Made by a program: the position numbers and the translations under genes. From NCBI RefSeq assembly GCF_013393185.1, contig NZ_QJQX01000029.1, positions 62,001 through 126,000 on the forward strand: DNA of 64,000 nt. Reading direction: 5' to 3'. Position 1 is the first letter of the stretch. The number at the start of each line of letters is the position of its first letter. Positions 28,637-37,035 of this stretch are shown here, in pieces. Source of the stretch: Sphingobium lactosutens. GTDB lineage: Bacteria > Pseudomonadota > Alphaproteobacteria > Sphingomonadales > Sphingomonadaceae. Under the pieces are notes generated by a model, which was not told where the DNA came from, searched no databases, and worked only from the letters and a program-made list of their open reading frames with translations.

Positions 28637-29622
28637 GCGCCGCCCTGCTGGTCGACACGCTGCGCGATCCCGCCAGCGTCGGGGGGCTGGATGCGACCGG
28701 CTGGAACCATCTGATCGCGGCGGCGCGCGCCGAACGGCTGATCGGCACGCTGGCGCATCGTCTGGCGGGCATCGCCGTGCCGTCGCCCGTCACCCCGATC
28801 CTGGCCGATGCCGTGCGCGACGCCGACCGGGAAGCCCGACAGGCGCTGTGGGAAGCCGATCGCTGCGTCGATGCGCTGCGCGGCACCGGCGTGCCGACCA
28901 TATTGCTCAAGGGCACGGCCTATGTCGCGGCGGGGCTGCGCGCGGGGCAGGGGCGCTTCATCGGCGATCTCGACATTCTCGTGCCGCGCGACGCCATGCC
29001 GGTGGCGGAAAAGGCGATGATGGCGGCGGGCTGGGAATGGGTGAAGCCCGATCCCTATGACGACGCCTATTATCGCCAGTGGATGCACGAGCTGCCCCCG
29101 CTCATCCATCGCGAGCGGGACCGGATGATCGACGTCCATCATACCGTGCTGCCGCTGACCGCTCGCCAGACGCCCGATGCCGCCGCGATGATCGCCGACG
29201 CCGTTCAAATAACCGATGGATTATATATCCTCTCGCCAGAAGACCGGATCATCCATTCGGCTGCGCATATGCTGGCTGACGGCGATTTGCAGGGCGGCCT
29301 GCGCAACCTGTGGGACATTTATTGTCTGCTGCCCGATGTGGACCCGGCGGCCCTGGAGGCGCGTGCGACCCGGCACGGTCTGTTGCTCCATGTCCGGCAA
29401 GCGCAGCGGCTGGCCGCCGCGATCTATGGCGATGGGGCGCGGCTTACCCTTTGGGACCGGCTGGTGCGGGCGCGGCTGCTTGCCCGCAATGGCTGGGGGC
29501 AGGAGGTGCGCAAGCTTCTGGTCTTCGGCTTCTATGTCCGCTCGCACTGGCTGCGCATGCCGCCGATGATGCTGGCGCGCCACCTCTGGACCAAGTGGCG
29601 CAAGGGGCATCGGCCGCAATAA
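28633..29622 (+). CDS. Nucleotidyltransferase family protein (NTP_transf_5-like)
   Basis: The 329-residue protein has the family's core: LLKGTAYVAAGL (Lys93) and FIGDLDILVPRDAMP, with the two metal-binding aspartates Asp112 and Asp114, then a helical region with MIDVHHTVLP and IIHSAAHMLADGD. Such proteins commonly accompany HprK-related kinases and PqqD-like proteins. The reaction is unknown, presumably transfer of a nucleotide to a phosphorylated group. It is the last gene of the cluster, converging on bdcR with 6 bases between the genes. Confidence 0.83.
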   Translation: MSAALLVDTLRDPASVGGLDATGWNHLIAAARAERLIGTLAHRLAGIAVPSPVTPILADAVRDADREARQALWEADRCVDALRGTGVPTILLKGTAYVAAGLRAGQGRFIGDLDILVPRDAMPVAEKAMMAAGWEWVKPDPYDDAYYRQWMHELPPLIHRERDRMIDVHHTVLPLTARQTPDAAAMIADAVQITDGLYILSPEDRIIHSAAHMLADGDLQGGLRNLWDIYCLLPDVDPAALEARATRHGLLLHVRQAQRLAAAIYGDGARLTLWDRLVRARLLARNGWGQEVRKLLVFGFYVRSHWLRMPPMMLARHLWTKWRKGHRPQ

Positions 29623-29628
29623 CGCCTT

Positions 29629-30222
29629 TCAGCCTCGCGCCAGCATGGCCTCGACCGCCAGCCCCGCCATGTCGGCCACGGCGATCAGCCGCGCCACCGG
29701 CATCCCGCCGCGCGCGTCGGCGGACATGCCCGACATGATCGCGACCATATAGTCGGCGACGACATCGGCCTGCCCCGGATGCGCCTGGCGCAGATAGTCG
29801 CGCACCCTTTCCCGGCTCGCCGCCTTCCATGTGCAGGCCAGGCCCGCCGCCTGCCGGTCCGCGCCGCGCGCGCCTTCCAGCACCAGGCACCCCGGCGCCT
29901 GCGGATCGGCGGCATAGATGGTCGCGGCCTCGCGCAGCAGGCGCGTCAACGCCCTTGCCGGATCGCAGCCGGACGCGAGCAGTTCGTCGACCGGCAGGGC
30001 GCTGCGGGCGTAGCGGCCCAGCACTTCCTCGAACAGCTCCGCCTTGCTGCCGAAGGCCGCATAGAGGCTGGGCGGGTTGATGCTCATCGCCTCGGCCAGC
30101 GCGGCGACGCCTACCCCTTCATAGCCATAAGCGTGGAACAGCGCCTGCGCTTGATCGAGCGCGGCATCGCGATCAAATTGCCGCGGCCTGCCACGGCTTT
30201 TCGATTTATCTTTATCGACCAC
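29629..30222 (-). CDS. bdcR: TetR-family regulator, BdcR-like
   Basis: The 197-residue TetR/AcrR-type regulator has an N-terminal helix-turn-helix (ALFHAYGYEGVGVAALAEAM; INPPSLYAAFGSKAELFEEV) and a ligand-binding C-terminal domain with PGCLVLEGARG, a feature shared with E. coli BdcR. GTG start at 30222, AAGGA 8 bases upstream. It is divergent from bdcA, the same pairing as bdcR/bdcA in E. coli, so it probably represses bdcA and itself from the 72-base intergenic region. Confidence 0.85.
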   Translation of the reverse strand: MVDKDKSKSRGRPRQFDRDAALDQAQALFHAYGYEGVGVAALAEAMSINPPSLYAAFGSKAELFEEVLGRYARSALPVDELLASGCDPARALTRLLREAATIYAADPQAPGCLVLEGARGADRQAAGLACTWKAASRERVRDYLRQAHPGQADVVADYMVAIMSGMSADARGGMPVARLIAVADMAGLAVEAMLARG

Positions 30223-30247
30223 TACAAAAATCCTTGAACCAATCTGC

Positions 30248-30268
30248 TGACGATATATATAGCGATCA
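30248..30268. promoter_or_regulatory. Candidate BdcR operator
   Basis: Between the divergent bdcR and bdcA starts, TGACGATATATATAGCGATC (30248-30267) plus A is close to a palindrome centred on TATATATA, and a wider inverted repeat TCCTTGA (30231-30237)/TCAAGGA (30280-30286) flanks it. It is a plausible TetR-type operator by position and symmetry. Confidence 0.4.
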
Positions 30269-30294
30269 TTACAAATATCTCAAGGACACCGGAC

Positions 30295-31008
30295 ATGACC
30301 GATTTCACTTCCAGGAAGACTCTCGTTCTGGGCGGCAGCCGCGGCATCGGCGCCGCCATCGTCCGCCGCTTTGCCGGCGATGGCGCGCAGGTCGCCTTCA
30401 CCTATGCGGGATCGCATGACGCGGCTCAGGCACTCGCGAAAGAGACTGGCGCCGAAGCGATCCAGTCCGACGCTGCCGACCGCCAGCAGGTGATCGACGT
30501 GGTGGCGGGGCAGGGGCCGCTCGATATCCTGGTGGTGAATGCCGGCGCGCTGGTGCTGGGCGATCCGCTGACGCTCGACGCCGATGCGGTCGACCGGATG
30601 ATCGACATCAATGTCCGCGCGCCCTACCATGCTGCCGTCGAAGCCGCGCGGCAGATGCGCGACGGTGGTCGCATCATCGTGATCGGATCGGTCAATGGCG
30701 ACCGCATGCCGTTCGAGGGCGGCGCGGCCTATGCCCTCACCAAATCGGCGCTTCAGGGCATGGCCCGCGGCCTCGCCCGCGACTTCGGTGCGCGCGGCAT
30801 TACCGTCAACATCATCCAGCCCGGCCCGACCAATACCGACATGAACCCGGAAGACGGGCCGATGGCCACCACGATGCACGGCTTCATGGCGATCAAGCGC
30901 CACGCCACGGGGGAAGAAATCGCCGGCCTCGCCGCCTATCTCGCCGGACCCGAAGCGGGCATCATCACCGGCGCCCTGCACACGATCGATGGCGGTTTCG
31001 GCGCCTGA
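30295..31008 (+). CDS. bdcA: BdcA-like short-chain dehydrogenase (c-di-GMP/biofilm dispersal)
   Basis: The 237-residue SDR is the same length as E. coli BdcA and shares long segments with it as I remember that sequence: LGGSRGIGAAIVRRF, FTYAGS, ILVVNAGA, GSVNGDRMP, SALQGMARGLARDFG and IKRH. The cofactor motif GGSRGIG and the YxxxK pair (YALTK) are intact. In E. coli BdcA is reported to bind c-di-GMP and promote dispersal. The divergent TetR gene supports orthology. A simple NADPH-dependent reductase role remains possible. Confidence 0.85.
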   Translation: MTDFTSRKTLVLGGSRGIGAAIVRRFAGDGAQVAFTYAGSHDAAQALAKETGAEAIQSDAADRQQVIDVVAGQGPLDILVVNAGALVLGDPLTLDADAVDRMIDINVRAPYHAAVEAARQMRDGGRIIVIGSVNGDRMPFEGGAAYALTKSALQGMARGLARDFGARGITVNIIQPGPTNTDMNPEDGPMATTMHGFMAIKRHATGEEIAGLAAYLAGPEAGIITGALHTIDGGFGA

Positions 31009-31009
31009 T

Positions 31010-31127
31010 CTGTCCTATTTGCACAGGGGACGCTATGATGGTCGCCGGCCGATACGCCGGCGACCGTTAATTTCCAACATTGGTAAGAAAATGTCGGAAT
31101 GTACGGGAAATGTGCGAAGTTAAGCGC
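31010..31127 (+). repeat. Dispersed intergenic repeat, copy A
   Basis: This element exactly fills the gap between the convergent bdcA and M20 genes. It shares CTGTCCTAT at its start, an internal TTTCCAACA and an exact 24-base end (31104-31127, containing GGGAAATGTGCGAAGTTAAG) with an inverted copy at 56024-56165. An internal perfect hairpin, GTCGCCGGC/GCCGGCGAC (31041-31063), is also present. Confidence 0.7.
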
Positions 31128-31135
31128 TGGCGCGC

Positions 31136-32503
31136 TCAATCCTTCTTCAGGATATCCAGCGCCAGTACCGTCATCGCCTCGCTCGCGGTCGCGATCACCT
31201 TGTCGGCCTGAGGCGCCCAGAAGGGGCTGTGGAGCGAGGGCAGGCTGGTCTGGCCCGCCTTGGCCGCAGCCAGCTTGTCCGCCGGCACGCCGCCGACCCA
31301 GAAGATGAAGCTGTTGATGCTCTTGTCGGCGCGATAGAAGCGGCCGAAATCCTCGCCCCCCATCACCGCGGGAGTCTTCACCACACGACCTTCGGGGAAA
31401 TGGCTCTTGAGCAGGCCCGCCATCTGCTCGGCAAATTCGGGCGGATTATAGGTGGACGGCGTGAATTCATCCTTCACCGTCACCACCGGCATCCGATCTT
31501 CCGGCACGCCCGCCGCGATCGCCTCGCCGCGCGAGATGCGCTTGATTCCTTCGATCAGCCTGGCGCGCGTCTCGTCCGAATAGCTGCGGATGGTGAGCAG
31601 CAGCTTCGCCTCGTCGGGGATGATATTATGCTTGGCGCCACCTTGGAAGCTGCCGACGGTGACGACCGCCGGATCCTGCGGATCCTGCTCGCGGCTCACC
31701 AGCGTCTGGAGCGACGTCACGATCCGGGCGCCCAGCACGATCGGGTCGCGTGTCGTCTGCGGATAGGCGCCATGACCGCCAAGCCCCTTCACGACAATGT
31801 CCACGCTGTCGACATTGGCCAGCGCATAGCCCGGCGTATAGCCGACCACGCCTGCCTCCAGATTGGCGGCGTCGTGGAAGGCGATGGCATGGGTCGGGCG
31901 CGGGAAACGGGTGTAGAGTCCATCCTCCAGCATGTCGCGCGCGCCCTTGCCCACTTCCTCGGCGGGCTGGAGGATCATGACCAGCGTGCCTTTCCACTGA
32001 TCCTTGCGGGCCGCGAGCAGCTTGGCCGTCTCGATGAAGGCGGTCATGTGCGTATCATGGCCGCAGGCGTGCATCACGCCCGTCTCGACGCCTTCGGGCG
32101 TCTTGGTGCGGACCTTGGACGCGAAGTCCAGCCCCGTCTGCTCGACCACCGGCAGGCCGTCCATGTCGGCGCGGATCAGCAGCACCGGGCCGGCGCCATT
32201 CTTCATCACCGCGACCACGCCGGTGCCACCGACCTTCTCGCTCACGTCGAACTTCAGCGCCTTCAGCCGCTTCGCGAGCTTGGCGGCGGTGTTGACCTCC
32301 TGAAGCGACAATTCGGGATTGGCGTGCAGGTCGCGGTAGAGCGTCATCAGCCCGTCCATGTCCTTGGCGACCACTGCCCCGATCTCGCTCTGCGCGGGCG
32401 GCGCGGGCGGCGTTTCGGCCGGGGGTGTCCCGGTCGGGCTTTGGGCAGCGGCGATGGACGTGAAGCTGACGGCGGCCAGAAAGGCCGTGAGCGCGTGGCG
32501 CAT
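31136..32503 (-). CDS. M20-family amidohydrolase/peptidase (secreted)
   Basis: The 455-residue protein has a signal peptide (MRHALTAFLAAVSFTSIAAA) and the M20D amidohydrolase pattern: VLLIRADMDGLPV, metal ligands in GVMHACGHDTHMT, the bridging glutamate in QPAEEVGKGAR and MGGEDFGRF. Family members hydrolyse N-acyl amino acids or amide conjugates such as hippurate and indole-acetyl amino acids. The start at 32503 is set by the signal peptide, with GGGAG about 10 bases upstream. A DUF2279 gene lies immediately upstream on the same strand. Confidence 0.9.
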   Translation of the reverse strand: MRHALTAFLAAVSFTSIAAAQSPTGTPPAETPPAPPAQSEIGAVVAKDMDGLMTLYRDLHANPELSLQEVNTAAKLAKRLKALKFDVSEKVGGTGVVAVMKNGAGPVLLIRADMDGLPVVEQTGLDFASKVRTKTPEGVETGVMHACGHDTHMTAFIETAKLLAARKDQWKGTLVMILQPAEEVGKGARDMLEDGLYTRFPRPTHAIAFHDAANLEAGVVGYTPGYALANVDSVDIVVKGLGGHGAYPQTTRDPIVLGARIVTSLQTLVSREQDPQDPAVVTVGSFQGGAKHNIIPDEAKLLLTIRSYSDETRARLIEGIKRISRGEAIAAGVPEDRMPVVTVKDEFTPSTYNPPEFAEQMAGLLKSHFPEGRVVKTPAVMGGEDFGRFYRADKSINSFIFWVGGVPADKLAAAKAGQTSLPSLHSPFWAPQADKVIATASEAMTVLALDILKKD

Positions 32504-32595
32504 ATGCGTGAATCTCCCTTGCTGCGCCGGAGCATAGGGCGATTTGACGCGCGTTAAAGAGGGATTGTTGCGGGGCGGTTCAGACCATGTCCACT

Positions 32596-33696
32596 TCAAT
32601 AATAATCATAGACGCCGGTATAGGGCAGCTGGAAATAGTTCAGTCCGCTGCCGATGGCGCGGCCGATGCGCGACCGGCTGTTGCGGAAGAACAGCTCCTT
32701 GATGTTCAGCGCGACGCCGAAGAAGATGTCGCGCCGGGGGCGGATGCCGGCAGCCCGGTCGGACGCCAGGAAATTCCTGCCGCGATAGCCGACCTGCAAT
32801 TCCACGAAGCGCAGCGGGCTGGTCTTCAGCTTCTGGAAGCCTGCCAATTCCAGCGAGAACAGGAAGTGCTGCTGCTCATAATGGCGTTTGCCCTTGAAGC
32901 TGTAGACCTGGGAATTGGGCATCACCATGAGCCGGAAATCCAGCTTCTCTTCCAGCCCCGGCACATTGTGGCGCAGCACGGAAAAGGCCGCGCCGGCCGT
33001 GTTGAAGACCACGTCCTGATAGGAAAAGCCGCTGTCGCTCTTATGCCCGTCCCATATTTCGCCATAAAGTTGCAGGCCGGTCGACAGGATCGCCGCAGGC
33101 AGGGCCGCGGCCGCCCGGTCGCCGGTCTTCCGCGCGATCCGCGCGCCCAGAAATTCGGCGAACAGATAGGCGTTGAAGGCGTGGGTCAGCTTGTCGATGC
33201 CCAGATTGTTCGTGTTTCGGCCAAACCAGCCTTCATCCTTGAAGTGGAAGCTTGTCGTGTCGTCGGTCCAATAGGCCTGGGTCGCGGTGATATAGGCGAA
33301 CAGGCCCAGCGTCTCCCATTTGGCGGCCCCGATGCGGCTGCCGAGCGAGCGATAGCGTTGCGCGGACTCCGGCGATGGCGCCGGCGGATCGCCCGGCTCC
33401 GGCCCGATCGGCATTGCCGGAGCGTCCCGATCAGGCAGCGTCGGCGACAGCATCGCAAGGTCGAAATCGCTTTCGATCGGCCGGCCGTCCGCGACCGGAA
33501 AGATCGGCGAAGGGGCGGGGGATGGCGCGCTCCCCATTTCGGCCACGACGCCGCCATCATGGAAAAGGGGGATGGACGATGCGTCGATGGCCTGCGCCTG
33601 CGCCTGGACCATGGCGAGCGCCACCAGCAGCGATGGCGGCGCACAATATTTCCCGGCGCGCCTGATGACGCGACGGCACCCTCTTCCTGCCGGCAT
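32596..33696 (-). CDS. DUF2279 family envelope protein
   Basis: The 366-residue protein has an N-terminal hydrophobic segment (SLLVALAMVQAQAQA), a variable Asp/Pro-rich region (DRDAPAMPIGPEPGDPPAPS) and a C-terminal DUF2279 (YfiM-like) region marked by NLGIDKLTHAFNAYLFAEF and GEIWDGH. The C-terminus with aromatic strands (RFVELQVGYRGRNFL, NYFQLPYTGVYDYY) looks envelope-associated. Function is unknown. The start at 33696 carries a short positively charged leader; a later start is possible. Confidence 0.72.
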   Translation of the reverse strand: MPAGRGCRRVIRRAGKYCAPPSLLVALAMVQAQAQAIDASSIPLFHDGGVVAEMGSAPSPAPSPIFPVADGRPIESDFDLAMLSPTLPDRDAPAMPIGPEPGDPPAPSPESAQRYRSLGSRIGAAKWETLGLFAYITATQAYWTDDTTSFHFKDEGWFGRNTNNLGIDKLTHAFNAYLFAEFLGARIARKTGDRAAAALPAAILSTGLQLYGEIWDGHKSDSGFSYQDVVFNTAGAAFSVLRHNVPGLEEKLDFRLMVMPNSQVYSFKGKRHYEQQHFLFSLELAGFQKLKTSPLRFVELQVGYRGRNFLASDRAAGIRPRRDIFFGVALNIKELFFRNSRSRIGRAIGSGLNYFQLPYTGVYDYY

Positions 33697-33910
33697 TGAG
33701 AGGCCCCCCTGTGGAAGAGCGTTGGACTGTAACGACCGTCATCGACGAAGAGGGGCACAGTAGCATTGCATGGCAAAAGCGGGGCCTGCCATTTTGGCGT
33801 ATTTCAATTGGGTACGGCGTCTTCACCCCTATTGCGTATGCACAGTGGGGTAGGTGAAGGGCGGCGGCGGCACCTTGCAGGCATCACCGCCACCCCTTCC
33901 GTCAGGCGTT

Positions 33911-35419
33911 TCAGCGCGCCGAAATGAACGCCCTGATGTCCGTGCTCAGCTTGCGCAGGTCATCGGGGCGGACATACATCATGTGGCCGGCATCATAATA
34001 ATGATAGTGGATGCGAGCCGGGTCGAAGCCGGTCCGGCTCATCGCATATTCCGCGCCGAAGAAGGGCGTCGCGAAATCATACCAGCCTTGGCCGACAAAG
34101 ACCTTGAGGCCGCTATTCTCGCGCAGCGCCTTGCCCAGATAGGGGGCGACGCTGCCATAGACTTCGCTCGCCCGGCCGCTCTTGCCGTCCAGCTTCCAGT
34201 CCCATCCGCTGACCCCGCCGATCGTCACATAGGAGCGATCCGTCTTGTAGCCGAGGTCGTCGCGGGCATAGCTGTTCATCGCGGCGGTATAGGCGCCGTC
34301 GATCGCGTAGAAGCTGGGATCATTGTCCGGTTCTTCGCCCGCCGCGTCATAATCCTTGCCGGTATAGCGGGTGTCGAGGCGACCGATCGTCGCACCCCGG
34401 TCCCGCAGCAATTCCTTGTAGAAACGGCCCGGCGTAATGCGCAGGTCGGCGCGGTCCACGAAGGTTTCCGACAGGCCGGTCAGCCGCGCCAGTTCGGCGC
34501 GCACGCTGGCGCGTTCATCGGCGGATAACTGGTTGCCCTTGAGCAGCGCGGCGGCATAGGGACCGATGGCGAAGGCGCGGGCCTGCTGCGCCGCTTCGGC
34601 CACGGTCGCGGGCGGACTGCCCATCTTCTTGTGATACCAGGCGGTCGTCGCCATCGACGGCAGGTTGATGATATAGGGCATTTCATTGCCCTGCACCTCG
34701 GCCGTGGCGCCGAAGTCGAGGATGGTCGAAATCAGGATGATGCCGTTGACCGCGACATCATTATAGCTGCCCTCCAATTCGTTGATCAGCGCCACCGAAC
34801 GGGTCGTGCCATAGCTTTCGCCGCCGATATATTTGGGCGAGGACCAGCGGCCATTCTCGTTCAGCCACAGGCGGATATACTCGGCGATCGACTTGGCGTC
34901 GGCCGACACGCCCCAATAATCCTTGGGATCCTTCTTGCCGATCGCGTGGGAAAATCCGGTGCCCACCGGATCGATGAAGACGAGGTCGGTGACGTCGAGC
35001 AAGGATTCCGGATTGTCCACGACCGGATAGGGCGGCGCGCCGTCATCCTGGGCATCGGGCAGCACCACCCGCTTGGGACCGAAGGCGCCCATGTGCAGCC
35101 AGAGCGATCCCGACCCCGGACCGCCATTGTAGAGGAAGGTGATAGGCCGCTTCCTGTCGCCGCCATCCTTGACATAGGAGGTGGCGTAGATCGCCGCGAG
35201 CGGCTTGCCGTCCTTGTCCTTGAGATAGGTTTCGCCGGTGGTCGCGGTGTAGCCGATCGCCTTGCCGCCGAACACGCCCTTATGCTTCGTCACCGAGACA
35301 TTGGGCGCGGGGACGGCGCTTTCGGCGACTTCATCCTTCTTTTTGCCGTCGTCCTGGGCCTGGGCGGCGGTGGCGGACAGGACCAGCGCCAGAACGGCGA
35401 GGCTGGTGGTGAAGCGCAT
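33911..35419 (-). CDS. Secreted serine carboxypeptidase, S10 family
   Basis: The 502-residue protein has a signal peptide (MRFTTSLAVLALVLSATAAQ) and S10 alpha/beta-hydrolase motifs: oxyanion loop FLYNGGPGSGSLWLHMG, nucleophile GGESYGTTRS, and late VGQGWYDFATPF (Asp) and YDAGHMMYV (His). It would remove C-terminal residues from peptides in the periplasm or outside the cell. The charged DDGKKKDEVAES segment follows the signal. No partner genes are evident. Confidence 0.9.
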   Translation of the reverse strand: MRFTTSLAVLALVLSATAAQAQDDGKKKDEVAESAVPAPNVSVTKHKGVFGGKAIGYTATTGETYLKDKDGKPLAAIYATSYVKDGGDRKRPITFLYNGGPGSGSLWLHMGAFGPKRVVLPDAQDDGAPPYPVVDNPESLLDVTDLVFIDPVGTGFSHAIGKKDPKDYWGVSADAKSIAEYIRLWLNENGRWSSPKYIGGESYGTTRSVALINELEGSYNDVAVNGIILISTILDFGATAEVQGNEMPYIINLPSMATTAWYHKKMGSPPATVAEAAQQARAFAIGPYAAALLKGNQLSADERASVRAELARLTGLSETFVDRADLRITPGRFYKELLRDRGATIGRLDTRYTGKDYDAAGEEPDNDPSFYAIDGAYTAAMNSYARDDLGYKTDRSYVTIGGVSGWDWKLDGKSGRASEVYGSVAPYLGKALRENSGLKVFVGQGWYDFATPFFGAEYAMSRTGFDPARIHYHYYDAGHMMYVRPDDLRKLSTDIRAFISAR

Positions 35420-35865
35420 GTCATTCCCCTTGTTTTACGGACGTCTGGCTAGCCGAGAGAGGCTGCGGCGGGAAGGGGGATTGACGTGGCTGGACGCGAC
35501 AGTCGCGTCACAGTCGCGAAGTTCACGATGTCGTCGACGCATTTTGCCCGATTGCGCCGGATTCGCGCCTGCGAAGCGACAGGTACGCGCCGCCGAGGCG
35601 CCATCATGGTCATGGCGATGCGTCACCAACGCGACGGTCGCGCGACACGGATGGGTCACTGACGCGCCTGATACGTGTCGACTGCGTCGCAGCGTGCGGG
35701 AGAAGAGCGGGGTGGACGGCGCGGATTGCATCGCGAAGGATAGATCAGGGAAAATCCTACATTGGAAGATATTTGTGCGACACGATATGGCAGGTGGGTG
35801 GGTCAGCGGACAGGCAGCTTCCGCTAGGCGAGCAAACCATCGACGCTATCAAATGAACGGAACTA
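35420..35865. other. Gene-free stretch upstream of the S10 peptidase
   Basis: This 446-base interval has no convincing gene. It is marked by short repeated palindromic words (GCGACAGTCGCG, ACGCGACGGTCGCG, TCACTGACGCG), and GC falls toward the right end next to the orphan lipoprotein. The S10 promoter must lie in its left part. A 98-codon minus-strand frame (35435-35731) reads as low-complexity Arg/His/Ser and is not accepted. Confidence 0.5.
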
Positions 35866-36690
35866 CTAAAGGTCCAAACTTCCCTGCTCTGCATTTTCCT
35901 CAGCGCGGCGCACCGCCTTGGCTTGATGCTCAGTTGTCAACACGATCATATCATTCGTCGTCGAGAAACTGGTGATGGCGACATTGAAGCGTGATGCAAG
36001 AGCCGGGTTTTGCTGGTTCGGCACTACCTCATAAGAGATTGAATGTAGGCACGGAAGGGCCTTGTCCGTTCGAAGGCTGTGGCTGCGGCATTCTCCATAG
36101 CTTGTATTGCCGTTAGCCATCCGCTCGCCATCTCGCGAACGCACAATCCAGCCTGAACGCTGATTACCATAGCCGGTATCGTCGAACGTGCCATATTTGC
36201 CGGTTACTTCCTGTGCGATGTTTGCAATCGGAAGCTCCTTGCCGCTTGGATATTCAATGGTGCGATCTATGTGGACCACCTTTTCCCCGCCGGGAGGACC
36301 GAGCAACCAGACATTAACTTTGTCGAGTCCGGTGTCGGCATTCAAGTTGATCTGAGACATTTGACCACCGGTAGGGATCGAAACATTATTTTTGTTTGTA
36401 TTGATCGCATAGCTGGGGTTCTTACACAAAAGGACGCCACGAACCTGCGCCTCGGTCATTCCCTGCCTAAGCCCTCCTACATCATCGGCTGGTTGCCCTC
36501 GTTGCGCCGACTGCGGTTTGAATTGCCCGCAATTTAGATCGACCGTTTGAACAGCAGGGGCCGCAGTCAGGCTATCCGCCTGAGGCGCGAGTGAGGACTC
36601 GTTCGAAGAACTGATGTTGCCGCCTGACTCGCCGCTTCCACATCCGCCAACAAGGATGAGACCTGCGATCAATACATGCCCGCCGCGCAT
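35866..36690 (-). CDS. Orphan lipoprotein of unknown function, lower-GC
   Basis: The 274-residue protein begins with a lipoprotein signal (MRGGHVLIAGLILVGGCGSG, lipobox VGGC). A Ser/Asn-rich linker follows, then a region starting VDLNCGQF with GLRQGMTEAQVRGVLLC, which resembles the short BamE/SmpA-like 'GMT..V...LG' pattern, and pairs of cysteines. Base composition is visibly lower in GC than in its neighbours, and both flanks are gene-free. It may be a recently acquired gene. I do not recognise a family. Confidence 0.65.
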   Translation of the reverse strand: MRGGHVLIAGLILVGGCGSGESGGNISSSNESSLAPQADSLTAAPAVQTVDLNCGQFKPQSAQRGQPADDVGGLRQGMTEAQVRGVLLCKNPSYAINTNKNNVSIPTGGQMSQINLNADTGLDKVNVWLLGPPGGEKVVHIDRTIEYPSGKELPIANIAQEVTGKYGTFDDTGYGNQRSGWIVRSRDGERMANGNTSYGECRSHSLRTDKALPCLHSISYEVVPNQQNPALASRFNVAITSFSTTNDMIVLTTEHQAKAVRRAEENAEQGSLDL

Positions 36691-37035
36691 ATGTTCACCT
36701 TTCCTCGTCTGTGGAAGATGTCCGGGCGACTATGTCATGTTCCTTACATGTCGGCAACGCAATGGCATCGACGCAAAAGGATAGCCCACACAAGACATCG
36801 CACCCGACAAAAGGCGCGCCGCGCAGGGTCGATGCGTATCGAACGTCAAACCGTCGGCAGAAGCAGAATGCGCATTCTCGCACGCGAACCAGACCGCCGA
36901 ATGTCCACCTATGGTCGTCAGCCGACGAGCAAGAATTGCACCCACATCCAGTCCGACCGGGCGCATATCTTCTTCGATATGGACCGGAAACATATGCCTC
37001 CGGTTCATATCAATGACAGGGAGCCACTTCGCCGC
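36691..37035. other. Gene-free stretch between orphan lipoprotein and hbdH
   Basis: No convincing gene in these 345 bases; frames of 60-100 codons exist on both strands but lack ribosome sites and coding bias. The only structure seen is the terminator-like hairpin at 36977-37010. Confidence 0.45.
36977..37010 (-). terminator. Terminator-like hairpin downstream of hbdH
   Basis: ATATGGACCGGA (36977-36988) pairs with TCCGGTTCATAT (36999-37010) with one mismatch and a 10-base loop. It lies 26 bases past the hbdH stop on the minus strand. No long T-tract follows. Confidence 0.5.

Noticed and set aside
35435..35731. 98-codon minus-strand frame upstream of the S10 peptidase
   Set aside because: Low-complexity Arg/His/Ser protein without start site or recognisable pattern.
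36730..37008. 92-codon minus-strand frame in the gap before hbdH
   Set aside because: No ribosome site, competing frames on both strands, ends within a terminator-like hairpin.
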